This document shows positions 47,553 through 57,257 of a stretch of 64,000 nucleotides of DNA, piece after piece. A model generated the notes under the pieces. The model was not told where the DNA came from. It did not search any database and saw nothing but the letters and a program-made list of their open reading frames with translations. Within the stretch, counting starts at the first letter, position 1. The number at the start of each line of letters is the position of its first letter. Location of the stretch: positions 2,108,001 to 2,172,000 of the forward strand of contig NW_027526485.1 of NCBI RefSeq assembly GCF_052857255.1, given 5' to 3'. The DNA comes from Amblyomma americanum (lineage: Eukaryota > Arthropoda > Arachnida > Ixodida > Ixodidae). The translations under genes and the position numbers were made by a program.

Positions 47553-48281
47553 ATGTCCCCTGAGGAACAAAAAATGCTGAAAGATTTGAAACAAGAAATT
47601 CGTGATATGCGCGCATCTCTGGAGAGAGAATTTAGGAAGGAAAATAGAGAGATTAAGAATAGCGTGAATCATATGAACAAAAGTGTTGAGGAAATGTGTA
47701 CCACCATGAAAGATATTCAGAAAGAAAACGCTGAAATCAAGGCTGAGAACGCTTGCCTCACTTCAGAATGCACACTACTGAAGAAGCGTGTACTGAAAGC
47801 TGAGCTCAGAATTGTACAACTAGACCAATATTCCAGAAATAAGAATCTGGAAATCAAAGGTGTTCCAACTTCACAGGGCGAGAACCTTTCTGCCATTCTG
47901 AAAAAAGTCGGAGAAGTTGTAGGTGAGCCTATTAGTGAAAATGATGTTGAGATCTGTCACAGAATTCCAACGAGGGATCCTGGGCAGTCTAACATTGTGG
48001 TACAGTTCCGCAGCCGATCAAAACGCGACGCTGTCCTCAACAAAACTCGAAAGAAGCGACTATCAGCCACTGATCTTGGCTACACACAGTCTTGTGCTGT
48101 GTTTGTCAATGAACACCTGTGCTCTGAATTGAAAAAACTTTTGGGCATGACCATCGCGCGAAAAAGGGAAAAGAATTGGCGTTTCGCTTGGATGCGGGAC
48201 GGGAAGATTTTCGCTAGGAAAAGTGAATCCTCCCGGTCACTGCAAATAATGCCCGTTTCTGATCTGGAAAAAATTGACTAA
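47553..48281 (+). CDS. LINE C ORF1 protein (coiled coil + RNA binding), intact
   Basis: Starting at ATG 47,553 it has 242 codons. Residues 1-90 are charged with heptad-like spacing (LKQEIRDMRASLEREFRKEN), predicted to trimerise as a coiled coil. NLEIKGVPTSQGENL begins an RRM-like domain, followed by a basic C-terminal domain (AVLNKTRKKRLSATDLG, KNWRFAWMRDGKIFARK). This is the Transposase_22/L1-ORF1-like layout of RNA-binding ORF1 proteins. The frame is undamaged. ORF2 begins 11 nt after its stop. Confidence 0.85.
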   Translation: MSPEEQKMLKDLKQEIRDMRASLEREFRKENREIKNSVNHMNKSVEEMCTTMKDIQKENAEIKAENACLTSECTLLKKRVLKAELRIVQLDQYSRNKNLEIKGVPTSQGENLSAILKKVGEVVGEPISENDVEICHRIPTRDPGQSNIVVQFRSRSKRDAVLNKTRKKRLSATDLGYTQSCAVFVNEHLCSELKKLLGMTIARKREKNWRFAWMRDGKIFARKSESSRSLQIMPVSDLEKID

Positions 48282-48291
48282 CCAAGGTTTC

Positions 48292-50920
48292 ATGGCTACT
48301 AATGATGACGTCATGTTTGGAAGCGCTACGCACGCATCATATTTTGCGCCGCATGAAGTTGGCAGCTTGTATGCCGAAAATAAGAACTGCCTATCTTTTA
48401 TCCATCTTAATGCGCAGTCTGCCCCAAATAAAGAGGAACAGATTCTTGCACTTATCGCTGCATTTGGCTTTGCTCCTGACATATTAATGGTGACAGAAAC
48501 ATGGTATCAATGTGAATCGGAAGTTCTTAAGTTACCTGGCTACACAACATTTTTTATGAATCGATCATGTCGAAGAGGAGGTGGCGTTCTGTTAATGGCA
48601 AAAAGCACACTCCGTTGCAACATTGTTGCGTCTTTTTCTCTTGTTACGTTCGATTATGAAGTGCTTACTGTTCAGTGCACTGATAATGTTTTCTGCGTCC
48701 TATATCGACCACCAGGATCGAGCACGCAGAACTTTGTCTTTTATGGAAAAATGCTTCTGCTGGGTGACTGATAATGGTCACAAGTTAATTCTGGCAGGGG
48801 ACCTAAACATTGATTTCTTAAAGGCTTCTACTTCTCGAGAAGAACTTAGCAAGACAATCGAATCAAATGGTTTTGAAAATGTTATAAATAGTCCGACTCG
48901 TCGACATCATCGACATTAATTGACGTCTTCATAACCAACAACCACCATTCTAACATTTTATCTGGTGTTGTGAGTGCTCATATAAATGATCACCTTCCAA
49001 TATTTCTTTTGATGACCCAGTGTTCACCTTCAACATCCAAACACCGTTTACCACAAATGGTTCGTGATGTCAATATGCAAAGCTTGAAGTATTTTCGTGA
49101 GGCAATATCGCTAATAGATTGGTCAGAACTGATGCGTGCCAGTGATCCAGAAACTGCTTATGAATACTTTTGCGCTAGGTTTAAGGATACCTATGATAAA
49201 TGCTTCAAATACAAAGTAATTAAACCAGCACATAAAGCCAAAAAACCATGGATAAATAAAAACTGTATCTGTGAAATTCGTGCCAAAAACCGCCTCTACA
49301 AGACTTTTATTGACACCAGGACTGAAAAAGCTTTGCATGAATTCAAGGTGCAATGGAACAAAGCAAATAGTCTTTTGCGTAAAGAGAAGAGACAGTATTT
49401 GAATAATTTGTTCAATAATGACGTAATAAAGAAATCTGATGTTATCTGGAAGCGTATTAATGGTTTTCTTGGGCGAGGAGATAAGAACACAACTATAACA
49501 GAAATTACACTAGGTGATAATTATCAAATGAGACGCTTCCAAATACATGTAATAACTAATTCACAACCTTAGTAAACAGTACTCAAGATCCTAATTCTTT
49601 GAGTTATCTTCACTGCAGGACTAAACAATCTGCATTTTTAGCACCTACTACGTATGGAAAATGAGGTATTTACTACTTTTATGTCTATCAAAAACAGCAG
49701 ATGTTGTGACGTCGAAGGATTCGAGATCATGCCAATTAAGCATGTCCTGGACTTGACTCTACCTGCATTAGTACACATAATCAACTTGATATTTTCCAGG
49801 GGCTCGTTCCCGAAAAGACTTCAGGTTGCGAAGGTAGTAGTTTTGTACAAAGGTGGTGATAAAAACGAACTGCCAAACTATCGTCCGATATCTGTGTTGC
49901 CCATTTTTTCTAAAGGTATAGAAAAACTAGTACATGCCCGCATGACATCGTTTCTGATCAAACACGACCTTATAACTAGTATGCAGTATGGCTTTGTGAA
50001 AGGGCGGTCGACAGAAACTGCCTTACTTACTCAAAAGGAAATTATATTGCAGTCGTTTGAACAGCAATTATGTACTCTGGGCATCTTTGTTGATTATTCG
50101 AAGGCGTTTGATTGTATAAATCATTCCACACTACTCAACAAACTTGAACATTATGGATTTCGTGGCGTATTTCTTGAATTAATACAGTCGTATCTGCAAC
50201 ACCGTATGCAACAAGTGATCATAGAACGATATGTGTCTAATTTAAAGCCAGTTCACGCGGGAGTGCCACAAGGAAGTATTCTGGGGCCCCTGCTTTTTTG
50301 TATTTATATCAATGACTTAGTTACTATAGATAATAATGTGAAATTTATTATGTATGCGGACGACACAACTATTCTGGTTACCGCACCGAATTCCACAGAG
50401 GCTATCGGTATCACAAATGAAGCACTAACAAAACTGTCCTCGTGGTCTACCGCAAATTCACTTAGTATAAGTATTAAGAAAACAACAGCTGTTCTGTTCA
50501 GACCGAGAAATCGTAATGTCGCTACAGGCCTAACATTACAACTTAATAATTCTATTATTCCGATTGTGCCTACTGTTAAATGTCTTGGGGTTGTCATGGA
50601 ATTTGCATGTGGATTTAGTCGCTGCGAAAATATCCCGTGTGAGTGGAATTTTATGCAGGTTAAGATATTTTCTCCCTAAAAGCATCAAACTTCTCCTATA
50701 CAAATCCTTGCTTCTCAGCCAAATTCATTATTGCCATCTTGTTTGGGGTACTACGACACTTTCTAATATCACCACATTACACAGAATACAAAAAAAGGCC
50801 ATCCGTAGTATTCTGAACATTCCCTACGACACACAAACACACCCACTTTTCAAAAAACAGAATTTACTTCCTATGCCTGATATTTATGAGCAAACACTAA
50901 TTCACGACAGGTATTAAAAG
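48292..50920 (+). pseudogene. LINE C ORF2: AP endonuclease and reverse transcriptase, broken
   Basis: From ATG 48,292 the endonuclease reads FIHLNAQSAPNKEEQI, LMVTETWYQCE and, in the next frame, LILAGDLNIDFL (48,790). The linker is at 48,970-49,572. RT at 49,654-50,679 is complete in its core: NYRPISVLPIFSKGIEKLVH, VDYSKAFDCINHSTLL, GVPQGSILGPLLFCIYINDL, FIMYADDTTILV. The thumb continues at 50,564-50,917. Frame breaks occur near 48,765, 48,920, 49,560 and 50,620. Confidence 0.88.
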
Positions 50921-51541
50921 AAATAATAACATGTTAAATACTATATCGAACTTAAAACGTAGAGATGGGAAGCTAAATACGCGCATTTGCGAACTCTGGG
51001 AGATGCCACGGGCAAGGACTAATTACACATACCAAATGTTGCGCTTTACATTACCATCTTGTCTAAATAAAATTAACACTGTATAAGATTCATTATTGTG
51101 CTATCTAGGTAGCTATCTTTTCTTTGTTTCCACAAAAATGGAAGAAATTGTTTTTGTAACAGTGTATTTGCCGAATTGTGCACTGCAGTATGTTTTATGT
51201 GACCCATTTGTTGATTTCATATATGTATAATGTGCATTAGTAATTTGCGTTAATTCTTTTGGCTTCAATTGTACATGAGTGCTATATGTACTGCATATAC
51301 TTTCTGTTTCACTTGAATTCATTTTACACATATATGTATGTATATATTATATATATACATTATGTCTGACACTCGTGTTATTGGGACTTAGGTAATTCTA
51401 GCTTAATATGTAATACCTAACCCTATGCTCTGTCACTGCTTGTTAAATGGGGCTGCGGGCCTTGTCAAGCCACAAAAGGCTTTTTGTTTCGCGGTCCTCA
51501 ACATTGTAGTGTTGAAATAAATTGAATTGAATTGAATTGAA

Positions 51542-52071
51542 CAGCATCCTGGATCCACACATAGGGTCATCTTTTCTTAGTCCCAACAAAATAATATTTG
51601 CACCGAGTGGCGTGGGCAGGGAGCCTAATTCTTAACTACTTTTATTTTTATTTTTGAGTCTCAACATTATATTCCTCCTATAATTACACGACAAACATGA
51701 TTCTCAAAGCTGGGTGTTTTGCAAATTCAAGTCCTTTATTGCCTTCCTCATACTGATGCAAGCTGGCAGTGCAGTTTTGCTTGCCTGTCCTTGATTGACC
51801 TTTAAGGTGCCTTCACATAGTTCACCATGCATAATATGGCCCCCTTTCCAGTAGTTTGAAACCATGTGTATTTTCCTCAATATGATTTTTACTTGGCACA
51901 CAACAAATGCACACTGTGTCTGTGTCTGTTGCTTTCTGCAAGGCAACAACCCTTTCACTAAACGATGATGAAGGCTGTTTATTAGTGCAAGGGCAACCCA
52001 GGCCACATGCCACACTGAATGATTTGGGGATGAGAGAGAAATTTACAGCAAGTGATGGGTATTACCATATA
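51542..52071. other. Unassigned intron sequence
   Basis: This AT-rich stretch between LINE C and the LINE tail at 52,072 has no recognisable feature. Confidence 0.4.
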
Positions 52072-52330
52072 TACTTATTTATTTATAGAATACTGCAGAC
52101 CCTTAGATGGGTCTAAGCATGAGGGGAAAAAGAAATAGATAAAAAGAAACACGGAAAATTACATCGCAGAAAACTAACGTATGAGCAATAGGACATAGTA
52201 AAGAACAAGGAAAAAAAACTCAACAATTAACAAGCAATTTTGTCAATGGAATTGATGTTGTTTACAACCTCAGGCGGGAGTTCATTCCATTGAGTTATTG
52301 TGTGAGGAAAAAATGAGTATTTACTTGTGT
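52072..52330 (-). mobile_element. LINE 3' end fragment, CR1-like
   Basis: On the minus strand ITQWNELPPEVVNNINSIDK and a stop are the usual C-terminus of CR1-like ORF2 (compare DWNSLPNNV in LINE A). It is followed by an AGACCCATCTAAGGGTCT stem-loop, GCAGTATT and an AATA tail at 52,072. It is cut upstream by Tigger 2. Confidence 0.65.
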
Positions 52331-53860
52331 AAGGGCCGCATTTTTTTTCCGCGATTTTGATGGGGTGTGGCTCTTACACGAGTCAGGCCTATATCTATCC
52401 ACAAAAACCACTGTTGCTGTGAGTGTTGTAAATAATAATGTAAGCACTGCTAAATGACTACACAAGCTTTATTCAAGGAAATTGGTCACTTTCACTCTGG
52501 CAGCTACTTGAAGAGCTCCTTTCATGGGCGCCTTCCCAGAGGTAGTCATCTTCGGTGCAGTCCGTCTGGTTTGATATTCCAGTCACCTTGAAGCTTTTCA
52601 CACTGGTGTTGCACGACCCCAAACGCCATGCGCTTAAAATCCACAAACAAACTTGCTGCAATGGAGCTCTCTTTAACTGCCCAATAGGAGCCTTCTCGTG
52701 AACGTCCGCTGCCACCCACTCAGAGTAACATGCAGCTGTAAATGGCTGATTGACAGAAACATCCCGCAACGCTTGTCATTCCTCCGGGAATAACAGCTAA
52801 ATTCATTTGAGCTTCAGTGAGCTGGGCCTTGACACAGTTTGTGAGATGGCCTCGCAAACTGTTGAGGACAAGCAAAGCCCTCCGTTGCAACAGGCTGCCC
52901 AGTCAGTTTGCCCACAGCGTTTTTACCCAGCGAGTTCATCGCACATTCAACCTGTTCTGTGGATAATGTCACCTGGAAAATTCTCTTTAGGCAGCGTCTT
53001 CCTCTTGAAAACCACATATCGTGGCAGCTTTCTGCCATCGGCAGTGATGCACAGCATCACCGTGCACTGTTGCCGTACTGCACCAGTTGTACGCACAGAG
53101 ATGCTTTTTGCACCTTTAAAATTAACTGTGCTATTTTCTGGCGTACCAAATCAGACAGGTGTCTGATCAGTGTTCCCTATCTGAGTCAGGTGATAGCTGT
53201 GCTCCCTGCGAAGGCTGTTAACGGAACGGTGGAATTTTAAACAGTTCGTCTTTGTACTCATTTGGGCAGCTTTTGGCACAATGTCGTTCTGAGCCGAATG
53301 GAGAACGCGTTCCAGTTCATTAAGTGTTGAAGACATCCCCTACTTGTTTTAAAATTCACAAGCGGAATGCCCATGTGGCAAGCGATGGCAATGGCGTTCA
53401 TGCAGATCATTTCCGATACACTGCATAGCCGTTTTTTCTTGTCGTCGTGATGTACTCCGAAGTTCCTTTTCAAGCTCCTAAAACTTGCACTGCTTCCTGC
53501 AGAGTGCTTTCCGGTTGTGGTTCGTACCAGCGAGCTGTTCTTTCCGGTTGCTCCACCGATGCACACACTTGTTGATGTCGAACTTGCATCCAGCTGCCTG
53601 CTTGCCGTGTTCTTCAGTGTAAGCGTCGAATTTCAGCCTGAAGACCACGGTGTATGAAATCAAATCTCTGCCCACCGTCATCAAGCCGTAAACATAAGCC
53701 GCGATCCACTGAACAATGCTGCACACAGCAACCACAACCGCATCAACACACTGCCCAAGCAGTCCAAGACCGCAGCACCACACAAAGAGAAAAGGGCTCA
53801 TGGGGCAAAACAGTTGCAAAAACAAGACCGCATCCCCACATAATCTCAAAGCACTGATGA
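52331..53860 (-). mobile_element. Tigger 2, degraded pogo/Tigger-like transposon
   Basis: The left end (about 52,331) has TTGTGTAAGGGCCGCA and, ~45 nt inside, the inverted form TGTGGCTCTTACACGAG, the same arrangement as at the left end of Tigger 1. The centre is a minus-strand transposase relic similar to that of Tigger 1. I could not find the right terminal repeat; a LINE 3' end abuts near 53,870. Confidence 0.65.
52473..53690 (-). pseudogene. Tigger 2 transposase relic
   Basis: Minus-strand frames show SYTVVFRLKFDAYTEEHGKQ (compare [20 protein letters not shown] in Tigger 1) at about 53,650, CHMGIPLVNFKTSRGCLQHL at about 53,370, REHSYHLTQIGNTDQTPV at 53,160 (first Asp region NxDQTP), and a C-terminal TDCTEDDYLWEG at 52,560. 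Frame changes separate every block. It is clearly inactive. Confidence 0.7.
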
Positions 53861-53869
53861 TGATAGGGG

Positions 53870-55186
53870 ATGGATGGGTGGATGAATGGATAAGGCTCAA
53901 CCCTTTAAATCGGGCGGTGGTTCAAGCCACCTAGCCATTGGTCGTGAAATTTCACTCTTGTCTTCATTTTAGCCACTAATCAGATAACCTTCGCTTGGTT
54001 ACTTCTACCCGCTTAAAATTTAGTTTCCCTTCACTGTCTTTAAACCCCAATGCCTTGGATAAATCAGCCCCGCTGCTTTCCACTGTAGGGTGAAGCCCTT
54101 TACAGAAAAGTATCAAGTGTTCAGCCGTGTCCCCCTCCTCTCCGCACGCAACGCACAACGTGTCTATCTCGTGGTACCAGACTCTATATGTCTTAGTCCG
54201 CAAAACTCCCGTCCTGGCCTCAAACAACACAGAGCTTCCCCTACAATTATCATAGATATTTTCTTTGACAATTTCCTGCTTATAGATCCTGTATGTTCCC
54301 AGTGCCGATTTCGTCAGCATCCCTGTTTTCCACAGAGCTCTCTCTGTTTCATTAACCTTTTTCGTAACCGATAATTGCTGATTTGCCCCCCTACTGCTGT
54401 CCAGATATTTGCTGTCAATTTTCCAGTTCGTTTTCTCCATTTCGTGTCAACATTCCTTATATACAGGTATCTGAAAACTTTTCTAGTCCACTGCTTTTCT
54501 CCCATTCTTCTCAATCGCTCCTCAAATGCTATCTTACTGCTAGCTTCTCTGCTCTCGAACGACGCCCATCCCATATCACCTTGTACCCCCTGATTTGGTG
54601 CATTGCCATGTGCTCCCGAAGCTAGCCTTGCTACGCCACGCTGTTTGATTTCTAACCTTGCTTGAACATCTGGCCTCGTGCACAGGACCGCATTACCGAA
54701 AGTCAGACTAGGAACCATCACCCCTTTCCAGATCCCTCTTACCACTTCATACGTATTGTAATTCCACAGTGCCCTATTTTTCATGACAGCTGCAATCCTA
54801 CTAGCTTTATTCATTACATATGTTTTATGCTCTATCAAATACTCCGCACCCTTATTTATCCACACCCCAAGATACTTGTACTCATCCAATACTTCTAGCG
54901 TGAACTCCTGTAGTCTATGCTCGCCGCTCTCATCATTAAATATATAAACTGCAGATTTTTCCTTACTAAACATGAAACCTAATCTATCTTCCTCTGTACC
55001 ACAGATGTCTATCAACTTCTGCAAATCTTTCTTGTTGTCATCCATAGGCACTATATCATCTACATACATTAGTCCCGGTAATGACTGCTACATCCATTTG
55101 CCTTGCTTGAAAAAAGAAAGCTTGAAGCCTAGTCCACTCCTATCTAGTTCGATCTCTAACATTTGTCGGTTCAACATAAACAACAA
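53870..55186 (-). mobile_element. Unclassified non-LTR LINE, 5'-truncated
   Basis: Minus-strand RT and C-terminal coding sequence are followed by a 3' UTR ending in ATCC-type repeats (near 53,870). The upstream limit is at a poly(G) run (55,187). The RT is distinct from the CR1-like, RTE and I/R1-like elements nearby. Confidence 0.75.
53957..55186 (-). pseudogene. LINE RT C-terminal half with cysteine/histidine tail
   Basis: Minus-strand codons run from ELDRSGLGFKLSFFKQGKW and PGLMYVDDIVPMDDNKKDLQ (YVDD, about 55,065) through YKYLGVWINKGAEYLIEHKT, KGVMVPSLTFGNAVLCTRPD and GAHGNAPNQGVQGDMGWASF. At about 54,420 the frame changes to TERALWKTGMLTKSALG and CVACGEEGDTAEHLILFCKG, a possible zinc-binding motif. 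There is one clear frame break and one stop upstream. Confidence 0.8.
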
Positions 55187-55203
55187 GGGGGGGGGGGGGG
55201 GGG
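55187..55203. repeat. Homopolymer run (G17)
   Basis: Seventeen consecutive G on the plus strand mark the upstream limit of the minus-strand LINE. Length may be affected by sequencing error. Confidence 0.8.
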
Positions 55204-55919
55204 TATTAAAAGCAGCTAGTGCCATCTAGTAGCAACTTGCGAAACTTAAATTTTGCTGGTGCACGAATTTTCGTGTTTGGCTAGGAAAATAATTTTTTTT
55301 TTCAAAATTTTTTTCAAAAAGAACGGACACCAGCAATACTGTGGAAATCGTTTTTCAATCTAAAGTTTGTTTTTTCGGCCTAATATAAATGCAAGTGGGT
55401 ACCTTGGATTTAAACAGTCAGGGAGGAAAAAAATTTGGAGGACGCTTAAGCTTCGTCTTTAAGAGTGAGACGTGACAGCGTGTTGCAGCGTTGTAAAGGA
55501 ATGCACAGAACGGCGCGATACGTGGCGCATTGGCTAATTTAATACCCCTGCCACACGGGCATTTCAAAGGCCCTCGAACTGATAGCCTATCGACTCAAAG
55601 GCGATCGAGCGCTGCTACACGGGCAGTTTCAATGGCCATCGAGTCAATAGTCTATCGATTCAACGGAGCAGAGCGGAACTCCATCGAGATTTCGACGGCC
55701 TTCGAGCGCTGCCCAAGGTTGCCAGCGTTGCTTTGAACGGCACCAAGCGCACTTTCGTACACAACACATTCACGGTACAAAAGCATGAACAAACATTATT
55801 CGCTTAAACTTTAATGCAAGCAGTCTGTACAATAATTTTAAAATTGTATCAGTCTGGTTTTAAGCCCATTAATTTTGCGTTGTGGTCTTTGCGTTGCTTG
55901 AATACTTAGCGTTGTGTTA
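55204..55919. other. Unassigned, with a 64-bp direct repeat at 55,549
   Basis: No gene is visible. TGCCACACGGGC (55,549) and TGCTACACGGGC (55,613) begin two related ~64-bp units that also share TCGAGTCAATAGTCTATCGA-like sequence, with ATCGAGCGC or TTCGAGCGC recurring near 55,605 and 55,700. It may be a non-autonomous element, but no ends were found. Confidence 0.45.
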
Positions 55920-55959
55920 TTATGCGTTCCAGAATAACTAAATTTTTAGATAAGCATGC

Positions 55960-57080
55960 TGTCCTCTCGGAAGAACAGTTTGGCTTTAGACCTAAAAAAT
56001 CGAGAGAGATAGCTTTGATTAAACAAAAAGAACTAATAATTCAAGCCTTCCTTTGAGAAGAAATCCCTGGTCTTTGGCATTTATGTCGATTTTTCAAAAG
56101 CATTTGACTTGCTCAACCATAATCTGCTGCTACAAAAACTGGAACACTATGGAATTAGGGGAGCCACTTTGTCTCCGCTAAAATTATACTTAGCTCATAG
56201 CAGACAAATGGTTGCTCACAATAACAAGTTGTCGAGCCTTGAGCCACTTCTATCTGGTGTTCCCCAGGGCAGCATAATGGGGCCCTTATTATTTCTTGTT
56301 TACATCAATGACATATTTTTTATCCCTGCCGTTGACCTTGTAGGCTTTGCGGATAATATTACAGCACTATTGTCAGGTAGCACGGAAGCCGAATTATTTT
56401 CGCGAGCCAATAACTTCCTGGAGTATCTTCACGAGTGGTCAAGAAATAACAATCTGAAAGTGAATTCTGATAAGACGAAGGCCGTTTTATTCCGAACAAG
56501 AAACAAAACTGTTCACGCCAACTTCACCCTATCTCAAGGAGGCAAAACCATTTCAATCGTGCCAAACATAGAATGCTTAGGAGTAATCTCAGTGTCTCAA
56601 CCCGGACGAGAAGGTCAATTATGTTCGGAAACAACTAAATCGCTTCAACGGTCTTATTTGCCAACATAGGGGTCACACTTCTGTCTCAAGTAAAGGTCCT
56701 TATTTATCAAGCATTCTTTCTCCCATCACTGACATACTGTCTCACAATATGGGGAACGACGACCCAGCACAACATACCGAAACTAATAACAGCACAAAAG
56801 CGGGCAATTAGACTAATAGCAAACGTATCGTGGCATACCCACATGTATCCATACTTCATAAAATTTGGCATTCTAAAGATCACTTCTTTGTTTCCTTTCA
56901 GATTGCTATCAATGTACAAAACTGCGGTTATTACTAACAATGAAACCACCCTCTCGCTTCTAAAAATATCTCGCTATTCAACAGTGTATGATGCCCGCTC
57001 TCATTTTCCTTGGTCATTGCCTCTTTGTCGCACCAATACGGTATGCAATCACTGTCTTTTATTCTTTCAAAATACCTGAA
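55960..57080 (+). pseudogene. LINE H reverse transcriptase fragment
   Basis: Codons include FGIYVDFSKAFDLLNHNLLL, LEHYGIRGATLSPLKLYL, GVPQGSIMGPLLFLVYINDI and the catalytic box GFADNITALL, where FADD has become FADN. The thumb (ECLGVISVSQPGREGQLCSE) ends in a frameshift near 56,600, with later codons in another frame (LIYQAFFLPSLTYCLTIWGT). Stops lie upstream near 56,010-56,060. It is inactive. Confidence 0.8.
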
Positions 57081-57257
57081 CATTATAGAAAATAACAGCA
57101 TATCCTATGAGATATCACAGTGAAGAGCCTAAAAACCATTTTGTACCTTTTTGAATATGTTTAGCTTGAACTTGCTCTAACTGTAAATAAGATTATAATG
57201 CGGGTAAATTCTGCTTATGTTGTACACTTGGATGATGTAGTGCTTTTGTTTTGAGTA

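Larger units (their letters stand above)
47177..51541 (+). mobile_element. LINE C, CR1-like non-LTR retrotransposon, full length
   Basis: A short 5' array (47,177-47,458), an intact ORF1, a broken ORF2 and a 3' end with AATTGAATTGAATTG units at about 51,520-51,541. ORF2 carries APE endonuclease and RT with YADD, and no RNase H. ORF1 lacks a 2A peptide, unlike LINEs A and B. It sits antisense to Sec16, upstream of the LPDDK exon. Confidence 0.88.
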
